Of a stretch of 48,114 nucleotides of DNA, positions 29,137 to 37,866 are shown piece by piece (the stretch's first letter is position 1; each line of letters starts with the position of its first letter). The position numbers and the translations under genes are program-made. Location of the stretch: assembly GCF_004348265.1 (NCBI RefSeq), contig NZ_SMNT01000032.1, forward strand, positions 1 through 48,114. The letters run 5' to 3'. Origin of the DNA: Methylobacterium segetis (GTDB lineage: Bacteria; Pseudomonadota; Alphaproteobacteria; Rhizobiales; Beijerinckiaceae). The notes beneath the pieces were generated by a model. It saw nothing but the letters and a program-made list of their open reading frames with translations. It did not search any database and was not told where the DNA came from.

Positions 29137-30176
29137 TGACCGATCCCGATCCGAGATCCCGCCCAGACGCCGACCCGCTCCACGCCGCGGAGCCGGCCGC
29201 CAGCGACGCGCCGATTCTGCCGGCCCGCCGCCGGGTCCGGCTCGGCCGCATCCTCCGGCTCGTCGCCACCGCGCTCGTCCTCGTCCTCGCGGCGGCGGCG
29301 GCTGCCTTCGTCTGGTCCTACTACGTGACCGCGCCCTGGACCCGCGACGGGCAGGTGCGCGTGCAGGTTGCGAGTGTCGCGCCGCAGGTCTCGGGCCAGA
29401 TCGTGGAACTGCGCGTCACGGACAACCAAACCGTGCGCCAGGGCGACATTCTCTATCGGATCGACCCGTTCGACTACGAGGTCGCGATCGCGTCGGCCGA
29501 GGCGGAGTTGAAGAACCGGGAGGCCGACCTCCAGGTCAAGCGCACGCAGGCCCAGCGGCGCGAGCAACTGACCACCCTCTCGACCTCCGTCGAGGAGAAG
29601 CAGCAATACGAGGGCACCGCCAAGATCGCGGAGGCGGCCCTCGACAGCGCGAAGGCTCAGCTCTCGCAGGCGAAGATCAACCTCGCACGCACGGAGGTGC
29701 GCTCGCCGGTGAACGGGCGGGTGACCAACCTGCTCCTGCGCAACGGCGACTACGCGACCAAGGGCACCGTCAACGTCGCGGTGATCGACACGGACTCGTT
29801 CTGGATCGACGGCTACTTCGAGGAGACGAAGATGCCTCATATCCGCGTCGGCGATCGCGCCGAGGCCGTCCTGATGGGGTTCGGCGAGAGCCTGCGCGGG
29901 ACCGTCGAGAGCGTGACGCTCGGCATCAGCACCGCGAATGCCGCGCCGAGCACGCAGGGCCTGCCCTCTGTGAACCCCGTCTATACCTGGGTGCGCCTCG
30001 CCCAACGGGTGCCGGTGCGCATCCGCATCGACCACGTCCCCGAGGGCATCACCCTCGTCGCCGGCATGACCTGCACCGTCTCCCTGGGCGAGGCCGGCCT
30101 GCGCGGGCGCGACTGGTTGCTGACGGCCTGGGCCCGCCTGCGCGATCAGGGGCGGCGCCCGCCGCGCGAGAACTGA
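29136..30176 (+). CDS. HlyD-family periplasmic adaptor (AaeA-like)
   Basis: The 346-residue protein has a proline-rich cytoplasmic N-terminus of about 35 residues and one membrane anchor (ILRLVATALVLVLAAAAAAFVW). The adaptor fold follows: first lipoyl half VASVAPQVSGQIVELRVTDNQTVRQGDILYRIDP, coiled-coil hairpin about residues 115-185 (AEAELKNREADLQVKRTQAQRR...AKAQLSQAKINLARTEV), second lipoyl half SPVNGRVTNLLLRNGDYATKG, then the beta-barrel domain. It links the FUSC pump to an outer-membrane channel that is not encoded here. The start at ATG 29136 overlaps the preceding stop by one base. Confidence 0.92.
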   Translation: MTDPDPRSRPDADPLHAAEPAASDAPILPARRRVRLGRILRLVATALVLVLAAAAAAFVWSYYVTAPWTRDGQVRVQVASVAPQVSGQIVELRVTDNQTVRQGDILYRIDPFDYEVAIASAEAELKNREADLQVKRTQAQRREQLTTLSTSVEEKQQYEGTAKIAEAALDSAKAQLSQAKINLARTEVRSPVNGRVTNLLLRNGDYATKGTVNVAVIDTDSFWIDGYFEETKMPHIRVGDRAEAVLMGFGESLRGTVESVTLGISTANAAPSTQGLPSVNPVYTWVRLAQRVPVRIRIDHVPEGITLVAGMTCTVSLGEAGLRGRDWLLTAWARLRDQGRRPPREN

Positions 30177-30289
30177 TCCGGCCCAGCGTCCGCTTCGCAG
30201 TGCAGCAAAACATTGGCGTAAGTTCTTGCAAGCTGGAGGTGCAATGCGAAGAGCAGAGCGACGATGAGAAACGTCAAGCGTCGCCGCAT
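30146..30289 (-). CDS. Possible short signal-peptide or membrane microprotein
   Basis: A 47-codon frame begins MRRRLTFLIVALLFALHLQLA, a positive N-terminus followed by an uninterrupted hydrophobic stretch as in a signal peptide or single-pass microprotein. A short polar tail follows, with one cysteine. Its third-position GC is lower than that of its neighbours. The last 31 bases overlap the 3' end of the HlyD gene on the other strand. There is no convincing ribosome site, so this may be chance. Confidence 0.25.
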   Translation of the reverse strand: MRRRLTFLIVALLFALHLQLARTYANVLLHCEADAGPDQFSRGGRRP

Positions 30290-30331
30290 TTTCCGACTTG
30301 ACTGAGTGCGAATACGCTCGCAGGCTACGCG

Positions 30332-30354
30332 TGTGCTTCGGAAAAGGAAGCACA
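30332..30354. repeat. Hairpin in the convergent interval
   Basis: TGTGCTTC-N7-GAAGCACA, 8-bp perfect arms. No T-run on either side, so it may be part of a structured RNA rather than an intrinsic terminator. Confidence 0.4.
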
Positions 30355-30445
30355 GGCCGCACCGGAAGTGGTTCCCTGCCACGCGGGCGAGCCCGGATGC
30401 GACGGAGCCGGTGCGAGCCGGGAGATCGGGCTGAAGGAGACGGGC

Positions 30446-30508
30446 ATGACGCCACCTCAGCAGAGTGCCGCGACGATGACCCCGGGACCGGTTCGGCCCG
30501 AGGCCTAG
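30446..30508 (+). CDS. Possible 20-residue peptide frame
   Basis: ATG 30446 follows AAGGAGA by five to six bases, an excellent ribosome site, and opens a 20-codon frame (MTPPQQSAATMTPGPVRPEA) ending at TAG. The Pro/Gln/Thr-rich sequence has no domain. It could be a real microprotein, a leader peptide without a downstream target, or chance. Confidence 0.25.
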   Translation: MTPPQQSAATMTPGPVRPEA

Positions 30509-30694
30509 TGGCGACCACACGGACAACCGGACGGAGACGGCTCTAGGGGCGCAGAAGCGGCCGCAACGGCGCGACTTCGAACACGCACCAGCCCCACCTG
30601 AAGCCGTTTCCGCCGCGGTTCCTCCCGGCTAAGCCGGACGATGTCGGCGAAAGCGCGGCCCGCGCCGAGAGGCGGACGGGCCTTCTCGCGCGGC

Positions 30695-32167
30695 TTACTC
30701 GATCCCGAGCTTGGACTTGAGCAGCGCGTTCACCGCGGCCGGGTTCGCCTTGCCGCCGGTGGCCTTCATGGTCTGCCCGACGAACCAGCCGAGCAGGGTC
30801 GGCTTCTCCTTCGCCTGGGTCACCTTGTCCGGGTTCTGAGCGATGATCGCGTCGATCGCCGCCTCGATGGCGCCGGTGTCGGTCACCTGCTTCAGGCCGC
30901 GCGCCTCGACGATCTGGCGCGGGTCGCCGCCTTCCGTCCAGACGATCTCGAACAGATCCTTGGCGATCTTGCCGGAGATCACGCCCTCGCCGATCAGGTC
31001 GATGATCGCGCCGAGCTGGGCGGCCGAGACCGGTGTCTCCTCGATCCCCCTGCCTTCCTTGTTGAGCCGGCCGAACAGCTCGTTGATCACCCAATTCGCC
31101 GCGGCCTTGCCGTCCCGGCCCTTGGCGACGGCCTCGTAGTAATCGGCAGAGGCGCGCTCGGCGACGAGCACGCCCGCATCGTAGGCCGAGAGGCCGAATT
31201 CCGAGACGAAGCGCGCCTTCTTCGCGTCGGGCAGCTCCGGCAGCCCCCCGGCCAGACCGTCGACATAGGCCTGCTCGAATTCGAGCGGCAGCAGGTCGGG
31301 ATCGGGGAAATAGCGATAATCGTGCGCCTCTTCCTTCGAGCGCATCGAGCGGGTCTCGCCCTTGCCGGGATCGAAGAGGCGGGTCTCCTGGTCGATCTTC
31401 CCGCCATCCTCGAGAATCGCGATCTGGCGGCGGGCCTCGGTCTCGATGGCCTGCCCGATGAAGCGGATCGAATTGACGTTCTTGATCTCGCAGCGGGTGC
31501 CGAGCGGCTCGCCGGGGCGGCGCACCGAGACGTTCACGTCGGCACGGAGATTCCCCTTCTCCATGTCGCCGTCGCAGGTGCCGAGATAGCGCAGGATGGT
31601 GCGCAGCTTCGTCACGTAGGCGCGCGCCTCCTCGGAGGAGCGAAGATCCGGCCGCGAGACGATCTCCATCAGCGCCACGCCCGAGCGGTTCAGGTCGACG
31701 AAGCTCTGATTCGGGCTCTGGTCGTGCAGGGACTTGCCGGCATCCTGCTCGAGATGCAGGCGCTCGATGCCCACCGTGATCGACTCGCCGTCCGCGAGAT
31801 CGACCAGGACCTCGCCCTCGCCCACGATCGGGTCCTTGTACTGCGAGATCTGATAGCCCTGCGGCAGATCGGGGTAGAAATAGTTCTTCCGGTCGAACAC
31901 CGAGCGCAGGTTGATCTTCGCCTTGAGGCCGAGGCCGGTGCGGATCGCCTGCGCCACGCATTCCTCGTTGATCACGGGGAGCATGCCGGGCATCGCCGCG
32001 TCGACCAGGGAGACATGCGCGTTCGGCTCCGCCCCGAAGGCGGTGGGAGCGCCCGAGAACAGCTTCGAGCGGCTCGTGACCTGGGCGTGGATCTCCATGC
32101 CGATCACGACCTCCCAGTCGTGCAGGCCGCCCTTGATCAGCTTCTTCGGGTTCACGGGTGCGTTCAT
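30695..32167 (-). CDS. gatB: Aspartyl/glutamyl-tRNA amidotransferase subunit B
   Basis: The 490-residue protein is full length. It has [22 protein letters not shown] at the N-terminus, the [18 protein letters not shown] signature, a kinase-like cradle domain ([44 protein letters not shown]), and the C-terminal YqeY-like tRNA-binding tail. GatB phosphorylates the mischarged Asp- or Glu-tRNA and, with ammonia from GatA, converts it to Asn- or Gln-tRNA. It is the last gene of gatC-gatA-membrane protein-gatB. ATG 32167 has only a weak ribosome site. Confidence 0.97.
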   Translation of the reverse strand: MNAPVNPKKLIKGGLHDWEVVIGMEIHAQVTSRSKLFSGAPTAFGAEPNAHVSLVDAAMPGMLPVINEECVAQAIRTGLGLKAKINLRSVFDRKNYFYPDLPQGYQISQYKDPIVGEGEVLVDLADGESITVGIERLHLEQDAGKSLHDQSPNQSFVDLNRSGVALMEIVSRPDLRSSEEARAYVTKLRTILRYLGTCDGDMEKGNLRADVNVSVRRPGEPLGTRCEIKNVNSIRFIGQAIETEARRQIAILEDGGKIDQETRLFDPGKGETRSMRSKEEAHDYRYFPDPDLLPLEFEQAYVDGLAGGLPELPDAKKARFVSEFGLSAYDAGVLVAERASADYYEAVAKGRDGKAAANWVINELFGRLNKEGRGIEETPVSAAQLGAIIDLIGEGVISGKIAKDLFEIVWTEGGDPRQIVEARGLKQVTDTGAIEAAIDAIIAQNPDKVTQAKEKPTLLGWFVGQTMKATGGKANPAAVNALLKSKLGIE

Positions 32168-32237
32168 GGTCGTCCGGGCCGGATGGATGGGGTCGGGTCC
32201 GCTCGTTCGGTCAGTTACGGGCCGCCGACGCGGAGGG

Positions 32238-32537
32238 TCAAGCGCGCGGCCGGATCGCCCGGCGGGCGAGGAAGCCGACCATCGCCCAGACGAGGGCGCC
32301 GATCGTGCGCACGGGGAAGAAGGTCGGCCCGTCGTGGCTCACCGGCGCGGGCCAGGGGATCCCGATCGCGGAGATCGCCCAGGAGGCCAGCACCGAGACC
32401 GCGAGAGCGATGATCGCCGCGATGAAGACCTTGCCGAACTGGCTGGCCGTCCATCCGAGATAGAGGGCGAGGCCGACGAGGATGGGATCGAAGGCGGCCC
32501 AGATCCAGACGGTCCAGGGATAGTAGGGGACGCTCAC
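32238..32537 (-). CDS. Small membrane protein encoded between gatA and gatB
   Basis: The 99-residue protein has three predicted membrane helices: [46 protein letters not shown] and [18 protein letters not shown]. An aromatic N-terminus (VPYYPW) precedes them and an RRxxRPR tail faces the cytoplasm. I do not recognise the family. Its GTG start at 32537 overlaps the gatA stop by four bases (GTGA), so it is translated as part of the gat operon. That makes chance unlikely, but no link to amidotransferase function is visible. Confidence 0.78.
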   Translation of the reverse strand: MSVPYYPWTVWIWAAFDPILVGLALYLGWTASQFGKVFIAAIIALAVSVLASWAISAIGIPWPAPVSHDGPTFFPVRTIGALVWAMVGFLARRAIRPRA

Positions 32538-34015
32538 GCCCACCACGCCCTGGGCAGGCTCATGCGGCCGGCCGCATCCTCGATCGCCTGCGCGGTCGCG
32601 AACAGGGTTTCCTCGTCGAAGGGGCGGCCGATGAGCTGCAGCCCGAGCGGCAGGCCCTGCGCATCGAGCCCCGCCGGGACCGCGATGCCGGGAAGCCCCG
32701 CCATGTTCACGGTCACCGTGAAGACGTCGTTGAGGTACATCTCGACCGGGTCGGCCGAGGCCTTCTCGCCGATGGCGAAGGCGGAGGACGGGGTCGCCGG
32801 GGTCAGGATCGCGTCGACGCCGGCCGCGTAGACCGCCTCGAAATCGCGCTTGATCAGGGTGCGGATCTTCTGGGCGCGCACGTAATAGGCGTCGTAGTAG
32901 CCCGCCGAGAGCACGTAGGTGCCGATCATGATGCGCCGCTTGACCTCGCGGCCGAAGCCGGCGGCGCGGGTGTTCTCGTACATCCCGACGATGTCCTTGC
33001 CCGGCACGCGCAGGCCGTAGCGGACGCCGTCGTAGCGGGCGAGGTTCGAGGAGGCCTCGGCCGGGGCCACGATGTAATAGGCCGGCAGCGCGTACCGGGT
33101 ATTCGGCAGCGAGATCTCCCGGATTTCGGCGCCCGCCGCGCGCAGCCACTCGGCGCCCTGGTCCCAGAGGCGCTGGATCTCGGCGGGCATGCCGTCGACC
33201 CGGTACTCCTTCGGAATGCCGATGGTGAGGCCCTTCACGCCGCGCGACACGGCGGCCTCGAAATCCGGCACCGGCAGGTCGACGCAGGTCGTGTCACGGG
33301 CGTCCGGGCCGGCCATGGAGCCGAGCAGGATCGCGCAGTCGCGGACCGTGCGGGCGATCGGGCCGGCTTGGTCGAGGGAGGAGGCGAAGGCCACCGTGCC
33401 CCAGCGCGAGCAGCGCCCGTAGGTCGGCTTGATGCCGACCGTGCCCGTGAAGGCCGCGGGCTGGCGGATCGAGCCGCCGGTATCCGTCGCGGTGGCGCCG
33501 AGGCAGAGATGGGCGGCGACCGCGGCGGCGGAGCCACCCGACGATCCGCCCGGCACGATCGGCGCGTCGGAGCCGTTGCGCCGCCACGGCGAGATCACGT
33601 TGCCGTAGGCGCTGGTCTCGTTCGAGGAGCCCATGGCGAACTCATCGAGGTTGAGCTTGCCCAGCATCACGGCGCCGTCGCGCCAGAGGTTGTGGGTGAC
33701 GGCGGATTCGTAGTGCGGCTCGAAGCCTTCGAGGATCTTCGAGCCGGCGGTCGTGACCACGCCGTGCGTGCAGAACAGGTCCTTGATGCCGAGCGGCAGG
33801 CCTTCGAGGGGGCGACCCTCGCCCTTGGCAATCTTCGCGTCCGAGACCTCGGCCATCGCGAGGGCGCGGTCGGGCGTCTCCAGGAGGTAGGCGTTGAGGG
33901 CGCGGGCCTTCTCGAGGGCCGCGATATGGGCCTGCGCCAACTCGCGCGCGGAGAAGTCCTTGGCCCTCAGGCCGTCGCGCGCCTCGGCGAGGGTGAGTTC
34001 GTTGAGTTCCGTCAC
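32534..34015 (-). CDS. gatA: Aspartyl/glutamyl-tRNA amidotransferase subunit A
   Basis: The 493-residue amidase-signature enzyme hydrolyses glutamine and channels ammonia to GatB. The Ser-cisSer-Lys triad is visible as K78 ([10 protein letters not shown]), S158 ([13 protein letters not shown]) and S182 ([11 protein letters not shown]), with the 24-residue spacing between the serines that is typical of GatA. The C-terminal part is complete. The start is a GTG at 34015 with GAGGACGGA upstream. It overlaps the following small membrane protein gene and is preceded by a 100-base spacer with two strong hairpins after gatC. Confidence 0.97.
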   Translation of the reverse strand: MTELNELTLAEARDGLRAKDFSARELAQAHIAALEKARALNAYLLETPDRALAMAEVSDAKIAKGEGRPLEGLPLGIKDLFCTHGVVTTAGSKILEGFEPHYESAVTHNLWRDGAVMLGKLNLDEFAMGSSNETSAYGNVISPWRRNGSDAPIVPGGSSGGSAAAVAAHLCLGATATDTGGSIRQPAAFTGTVGIKPTYGRCSRWGTVAFASSLDQAGPIARTVRDCAILLGSMAGPDARDTTCVDLPVPDFEAAVSRGVKGLTIGIPKEYRVDGMPAEIQRLWDQGAEWLRAAGAEIREISLPNTRYALPAYYIVAPAEASSNLARYDGVRYGLRVPGKDIVGMYENTRAAGFGREVKRRIMIGTYVLSAGYYDAYYVRAQKIRTLIKRDFEAVYAAGVDAILTPATPSSAFAIGEKASADPVEMYLNDVFTVTVNMAGLPGIAVPAGLDAQGLPLGLQLIGRPFDEETLFATAQAIEDAAGRMSLPRAWWA

Positions 34016-34057
34016 GATTGTCCGTCCTCAGCGGCCCGCCCAGGTGGCGGCCGGCCT

Positions 34058-34105
34058 GCCCGCCGGGCGGCGGGCGCGTCGCAAGTGGCGGGCCTGAAGG
34101 CCCGC
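34058..34105 (-). repeat. Two GC-rich hairpins in the gatC-gatA spacer
   Basis: GCCCGCC-N4-GGCGGGC at 34058-34075 and GCGGGCC-TGAA-GGCCCGC at 34088-34105 lie in the 100 bases between gatC and gatA. Such tandem stems can set subunit ratios by partial termination or by protecting the gatC mRNA; this is inference. Confidence 0.5.
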
Positions 34106-34115
34106 GCCTCCGGTC

Positions 34116-34403
34116 CTACTCGACCACCTTGGGAACGATGAAGTAATGGTCCTCGGTCTCGGGCGCGTTGGCGACGACCTCCTGCGCCCGGTCGCCGTCC
34201 GTGATGACGTCCGCGCGCTTCTTCATCGCCATCGGCGTCACCGAGGTCATCGGCTCGACATTCGCCACGTCGACGGCGCCGAGTTGCTCGACGAAGGCGA
34301 GGATCGCGTTGAGCTCGCCCTGGAGCGGCGCCACGTCCGCCTCGCTCACCGCGATGCGGGCGAGATGCGCGATGCGCCGGACTGTCTGTGCGTCGACCGA
34401 CAT
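34116..34403 (-). CDS. gatC: Aspartyl/glutamyl-tRNA amidotransferase subunit C
   Basis: The 95-residue protein is the small clamp subunit that wraps GatA and GatB. It shows [35 protein letters not shown] and [23 protein letters not shown], all characteristic of GatC. It is the first gat gene on the minus strand. A promoter-like pair TTGCGG-N18-TATAGC (34506-34477) lies upstream, with a predicted leader of about 65 bases. Confidence 0.95.
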   Translation of the reverse strand: MSVDAQTVRRIAHLARIAVSEADVAPLQGELNAILAFVEQLGAVDVANVEPMTSVTPMAMKKRADVITDGDRAQEVVANAPETEDHYFIVPKVVE

Positions 34404-34476
34404 GCTGACTTGTTCATCCTCGCGCGGGAGGCCCGAAGCAGGGCGGCCGCGTGCGGCGCCCGGGGCAATCGTCCGC

Positions 34477-34506
34477 GCTATAGCACCGGCCTTCGCGCGC
34501 CCGCAA
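34477..34506 (-). promoter_or_regulatory. Promoter candidate of the gat operon
   Basis: Minus strand TTGCGG (34506-34501), 18-base spacer, TATAGC (34482-34477). The same hexamers with a 17-base spacer occur before pyrB, which makes both more credible. Confidence 0.45.
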
Positions 34507-34542
34507 CGCGGGCGGCGGCACCGTCGGCCGGGGGGTGCGGCC

Positions 34543-34830
34543 TCAGGTCACGACGTGGTTCGGAGTCACCGAGATCTCGATCACGATGCCGGGACGCTTG
34601 GGATGGCGCTCGGCCTGGGCGAAGCCGAAGACCAGGGTCTCGAACGCCAGGAGCAGCATCAGCTTGTGCCGCCGCCGCAAGCCCCGGCGCTCGCCCGGAG
34701 CGTCGGGCTGTGCCTCCGGGCGGATTCTGCCGACCGCGACGAGGGCGGCGGCCGGCACGGCCCGGCCCGCGGCGGAGGTCACGAGGCGCAGGATCGGCTT
34801 CATCCGCGGCATCCGGCTCGGCGCTGTCAC
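34543..34830 (-). CDS. Small hypothetical protein, possibly CtrA-controlled
   Basis: The 95-residue basic protein ([24 protein letters not shown]) has a hydrophobic helix near residues 58-70 ([15 protein letters not shown]) and a beta-type C-terminus ([15 protein letters not shown]). I do not recognise a domain. The start is a GTG at 34830 with GAGG seven bases ahead, which argues for a real gene. A TTAA-N7-TTAA CtrA-type box lies 19 bases upstream of the start. It is followed by gatC on the same strand, 139 bases further on. Confidence 0.58.
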   Translation of the reverse strand: MTAPSRMPRMKPILRLVTSAAGRAVPAAALVAVGRIRPEAQPDAPGERRGLRRRHKLMLLLAFETLVFGFAQAERHPKRPGIVIEISVTPNHVVT

Positions 34831-34848
34831 GGGCGACCTCGAAAAGGG

Positions 34849-34863
34849 TTAAGGAATTCTTAA
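34849..34863. promoter_or_regulatory. CtrA-type box TTAA-N7-TTAA
   Basis: A perfect match to the alphaproteobacterial CtrA consensus (TTAA, seven bases, TTAA) lies between two divergent genes in DNA where TTAA is rare. A second CtrA-like half-site ATGGTTAA, the complement of TTAACCAT, lies at 34914-34921. The box is 19 bases from the start of the small minus-strand gene and 84 from the SMI1/KNR4 gene. Confidence 0.55.
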
Positions 34864-34946
34864 ACGCGACTATGGCCGAACGGGTGCCGGCACGGCTAGA
34901 GCAAGGTTTCGTTATGGTTAATGCGTCGGACGTGCGGAGGGGCGGG

Positions 34947-35537
34947 ATGTGGCAGGCGGTGTTCGGGGACCTTCGCCCCGGCTGTCCGTCCAGCGAGGCC
35001 GAGATCGCGCGGGCTGAGGAGGAGCTTGGCTTCGCCCTGCCGGATTCCTACCGGAGCTTCTGCCGCGATTGCGGGGCCGGGATCGCGGGCGGCCTCATCC
35101 GGATCGCGACGCCGCTGCCCTTCGAAGCCGCGGATCTCGTCACGCGCGGCGGCCTGATCGCGCACAGCGTGGGCAGCGCCGCGCAGGCGCTCGCCGCGAA
35201 TCCGGCCTTCGCGGACCGGCCCTTCCGCTTCGACGTCGCGGGCGACGATCCGAGCGTGCTCGATCGCGCCTTCTTCTTCGGAGAGACCCTCGACGGGGCC
35301 TTCCTGTTCTGGGACGTCCGGGGGACCGGCGAGTACGACATCTGGGTGATGGGAGCCGACTTGGAAAGCGTGCGCTTCGGTGCGGAGAGCCTCGACGAAC
35401 TCTTTCGTACCCTGCAGGGGCCGCGCGCCGGCGCGATCCTCGGACCCGAAGCGGAGCCCCTGCCCTCCCGTTTCGAGGGCATCGAGGAGGCGGTGCTGGC
35501 ACGGGCCGGGGCGCCCGCAAACCCGGACGCGCCGTGA
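34947..35537 (+). CDS. SMI1/KNR4 family protein
   Basis: The 196-residue protein has the SUKH/SMI1-KNR4 N-terminal pattern: [31 protein letters not shown], then alternating beta strands with [14 protein letters not shown] and [11 protein letters not shown]. Members include immunity proteins of polymorphic toxins and regulators that bind diverse partners. No toxin gene is near, so immunity cannot be inferred. ATG 34947 was chosen because GGAGGGGCGGG precedes it; upstream ATGs at 34872 and 34914 lack such a site. Its stop overlaps the ruvX GTG by four bases (GTGA). A CtrA-type box and half-site lie in its upstream region. Confidence 0.78.
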   Translation: MWQAVFGDLRPGCPSSEAEIARAEEELGFALPDSYRSFCRDCGAGIAGGLIRIATPLPFEAADLVTRGGLIAHSVGSAAQALAANPAFADRPFRFDVAGDDPSVLDRAFFFGETLDGAFLFWDVRGTGEYDIWVMGADLESVRFGAESLDELFRTLQGPRAGAILGPEAEPLPSRFEGIEEAVLARAGAPANPDAP

Positions 35538-36028
35538 CCGCCGACGAGATCCTCGCTTTCGCCGAGGCTTCGCGCGCGGGCGCACGCCTGATCGGGATCG
35601 ATCTCGGCACGAAGACGATCGGGCTCGCCCTCTCCGACCTCGGCCGGACCATCGCGACGCCGCTCGAGACCATCCGCCGGGTCAAGTTCACGCAGGACGC
35701 GACGCGCCTCAAGGTCCTGTGCGGGCAGCATTCCGTGGGCGGGCTGGTGATGGGTCTGCCCCTCAACATGGATGGCAGCGCCGGGCCGCGGGTCCAGTCG
35801 ACGCGCGCCTTCGTGCGCAACCTCAAGCCCCTGCTCGACCTGCCGGTCCTCTACTGGGACGAGCGCCTCTCGACGGCGGTGGTGACGCGCGCGCTGATCG
35901 AGGCCGACGCCTCGCGGGCGCGCCGGGGCGAGCTCGTGGACAAGCTCGCCGCCACCTACATCCTGCAGGGCTGCCTCGACGCGATGCGGGACCGCACGGC
36001 GACGGACGACGACGACCCCGACTACTGA
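35534..36028 (+). CDS. ruvX: Putative pre-16S rRNA nuclease / Holliday junction resolvase (YqgF)
   Basis: The 164-residue protein has the RNase H-like YqgF fold. It shows the first catalytic Asp in [18 protein letters not shown], then [26 protein letters not shown], then [43 protein letters not shown] with the ERLST and D-K-AA-I-L signatures. The family matures the 5' end of 16S rRNA. The GTG start at 35534 overlaps the SMI1/KNR4 stop, and its 3' end overlaps convergent dprA by seven bases. A tail of six acidic residues ends the protein. Confidence 0.93.
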   Translation: MTADEILAFAEASRAGARLIGIDLGTKTIGLALSDLGRTIATPLETIRRVKFTQDATRLKVLCGQHSVGGLVMGLPLNMDGSAGPRVQSTRAFVRNLKPLLDLPVLYWDERLSTAVVTRALIEADASRARRGELVDKLAATYILQGCLDAMRDRTATDDDDPDY

Positions 36029-37215
36029 CCGATCAGCGAGACGGTGCCGCTGCCGTGGCGCTCGATCCGGCCGTCGAGCTCGAGTTCGAGAAGCGTGGTC
36101 TGGACGATCCGCACGCTGAGGCCGCTCGCGCGGGCGAGTTCGTCCGTCCCGACCGGCGTCGGGCTCAGGTAGGCGATCAATCGGCTGCGGTCATCCCCCG
36201 CTTCCGCGAGGGAGGAAGCGGGGGATGCAGGCTCGGCGAGCCCGTCTGCCGGAACCGTCAGCGCGATCCCGTCGAGGTCGATCTCGTCCCAGAAGATGGG
36301 CTCGTCGGCGAGGTCGGGCCGGTCGACGGCGAGGGCCGAGCCGGTGCCAACCTCCGCCACCAGGGGGGCGAGGACGAGGAGGACATGGTCGGGTTCGGCC
36401 ACGAGCGTCGCGCCCTGGCGGATCAGGTCGTTCGTGCCCTCAGCCCGCGGATCGAGGGGCGAGCCCGGCACCGCGAAGACCTCGCGCCCCTGCTCCAGGG
36501 CGAAGCGGGCCGTGATGAGGGAGCCCGAGCGCCGCGCCGCCTCGACGACGACGCTGCCGAGCGAGAGCCCCGAGATGATGCGGTTGCGCCTCGGGAAGTC
36601 GCGGCCCCGCGGCTCCCAGCCCATCGGCATCTCGGCGACCACCGCGCCGCCATCCCCGAGGATCGCGTCCACCAGCCCGGCATGGTTGGCGGGATAGATC
36701 CGGTCCTGCCCGCCCGCGAGCACGGCGACCGTACCGGTCGCCAGCGCCGCCTTGTGCGCCCGCGCGTCGATGCCGCGGGCGAGGCCCGAGACGACGACGA
36801 GACCGGCCTCGCCGAGCGCCCGCGCCAAGCGCTCGGTGAAGGCGAGGCCTGCGGCCGAGGCGTTGCGCGAGCCGACGATGGCGACGCAGGGCCGCCGCAG
36901 CACGGCCGCCTCGCCGCGAATCGCGAGGAGCGGCGGCGCGCTGTCGGTCGCCTGCAGGGCTCTCGGATAGTCGGGCTCGCCCATGGCCACGAGGCGGATC
37001 CCGAGCCGGGCCGCCGCCGCGATCTCGGCCTCGGCCTCACCGCGCGTCGGCGGCAGGATCCGCCGCCCCCGCGCCGCGGTCAGGTTCGGCAGCGCGTCGA
37101 GGGCGGGGCCGGCCCCGCCGAAACGGTTGATCAGCCCGCGGAAGGTGCGGGGGCCGACGCCCTCGGTGCGGATCAGGCGCAGCCAGTCGAGCCGCTGCGC
37201 GTCGGTGAGCTGCAT
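36022..37215 (-). CDS. dprA: DNA processing protein DprA/Smf
   Basis: The 397-residue protein has an N-terminal SAM-like helical domain ([26 protein letters not shown]). The Rossmann-like core contains [49 protein letters not shown] and [24 protein letters not shown] long linker at about residues 285-335 leads to a C-terminal winged helix ([33 protein letters not shown]). DprA binds incoming single-stranded DNA and loads RecA in transformation. ATG 37215 has AAGGAGGGGG directly upstream. A 14-bp perfect inverted repeat lies within the linker coding sequence and is listed separately. Confidence 0.95.
   Translation of the reverse strand: MQLTDAQRLDWLRLIRTEGVGPRTFRGLINRFGGAGPALDALPNLTAARGRRILPPTRGEAEAEIAAAARLGIRLVAMGEPDYPRALQATDSAPPLLAIRGEAAVLRRPCVAIVGSRNASAAGLAFTERLARALGEAGLVVVSGLARGIDARAHKAALATGTVAVLAGGQDRIYPANHAGLVDAILGDGGAVVAEMPMGWEPRGRDFPRRNRIISGLSLGSVVVEAARRSGSLITARFALEQGREVFAVPGSPLDPRAEGTNDLIRQGATLVAEPDHVLLVLAPLVAEVGTGSALAVDRPDLADEPIFWDEIDLDGIALTVPADGLAEPASPASSLAEAGDDRSRLIAYLSPTPVGTDELARASGLSVRIVQTTLLELELDGRIERHGSGTVSLIGQ
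36192..36227. repeat. 14-bp perfect inverted repeat inside dprA
   Basis: CATCCCCCGCTTCC, an 8-base loop, and its exact complement lie in frame in the dprA linker, between the Rossmann core and the winged helix. The translated stretch reads [13 protein letters not shown]. It resembles a short palindromic element tolerated in a disordered region. Confidence 0.6.
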
Positions 37216-37260
37216 CCCCCCTCCTTGGTCCCTCCCCCGAAGGACCGGCAGGCGGGCGGC

Positions 37261-37866
37261 TCAGCCCTTCTGCCCGATGCGCCCCTCGGTGCCGGCCATC
37301 AGGCGGCGGATGTTGGGCGCGTGCTTCCACCATAGCAGGGCGGCGAGCACGAGGAAGAGCAGCGCCGCGCGCGGGTCGCCGAGCGCCCAGAGGACGAAGG
37401 GGGTCGCCGCCGAGGCGACGAGGGCCGAGAGGGAGGAATAGCGGAGCGCGAAGGCGAGGCCGAGCCAGAGCGCCGCGAAGGCGAGCACCGCGAGGGGATT
37501 CAGCGCCAGGAGAACGCCGATGAAGGTCGCCACGCCCTTGCCGCCCTTGAAGCCGAGCCAAGCCGGGTAGAGGTGCCCGAGAAAAGCGCCCAGCCCGGCC
37601 AGCAGGGCCGCCGTCTCGCCGAATCGGGCGGCGACCAGCACGGCGGCGGTGCCCTTCAGGGCATCGCAGAGCAGCGTCGCCGCGGCGAGGCCCTTCCGGC
37701 CCGTGCGCAGGACGTTCGTCGCGCCGATATTGCCCGAGCCGATCGCCCGCACGTCGCCGAGCCCGGCAATCCGCGTGAAGATCAGCCCGAACGGGATCGA
37801 TCCCAGGAGATAGCCGCCCACGAGCCAGGTGGCGAGGATCGGCCACGCGGCCGCGCCCGAATCCAT
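37261..37866 (-). CDS. plsY: Glycerol-3-phosphate acyltransferase PlsY
   Basis: The 201-residue inner-membrane protein has about five helices and the three PlsY motifs: GSIPFG (motif 1), [12 protein letters not shown] (motif 2), and [18 protein letters not shown] (motif 3). It acylates glycerol-3-phosphate from acyl-phosphate, the first step of phospholipid synthesis. Its ATG at 37866 shares one base with the pyrC-like stop (TGATG), so it is translated in the pyrB-pyrC-plsY-dprA transcript. dprA starts 45 bases after its stop. Confidence 0.95.
   Translation of the reverse strand: MDSGAAAWPILATWLVGGYLLGSIPFGLIFTRIAGLGDVRAIGSGNIGATNVLRTGRKGLAAATLLCDALKGTAAVLVAARFGETAALLAGLGAFLGHLYPAWLGFKGGKGVATFIGVLLALNPLAVLAFAALWLGLAFALRYSSLSALVASAATPFVLWALGDPRAALLFLVLAALLWWKHAPNIRRLMAGTEGRIGQKG

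Larger units (their letters stand above)
30177..30694. other. Unexplained convergent intergenic interval
   Basis: About 520 bases lie between the 3' ends of the efflux operon and of gatB, where no promoter for a flanking gene is needed. The left half (30190-30360) is less GC-rich than the surroundings. Contents: GGAGG at 30235-30239 five bases ahead of an ATG (30244) that opens only a seven-codon frame, coupled through GATGA to a 13-codon frame; a hairpin at 30332-30354; a 20-codon frame at 30446-30508 behind AAGGAGA. No recognised gene or RNA. Confidence 0.5.

Noticed and set aside
34535..34852. A 105-codon plus-strand frame opposite the small GTG-start gene.
   Set aside because: It lacks a ribosome site and is Arg/Ser-rich; the minus-strand frame has GAGG at proper spacing and better composition.
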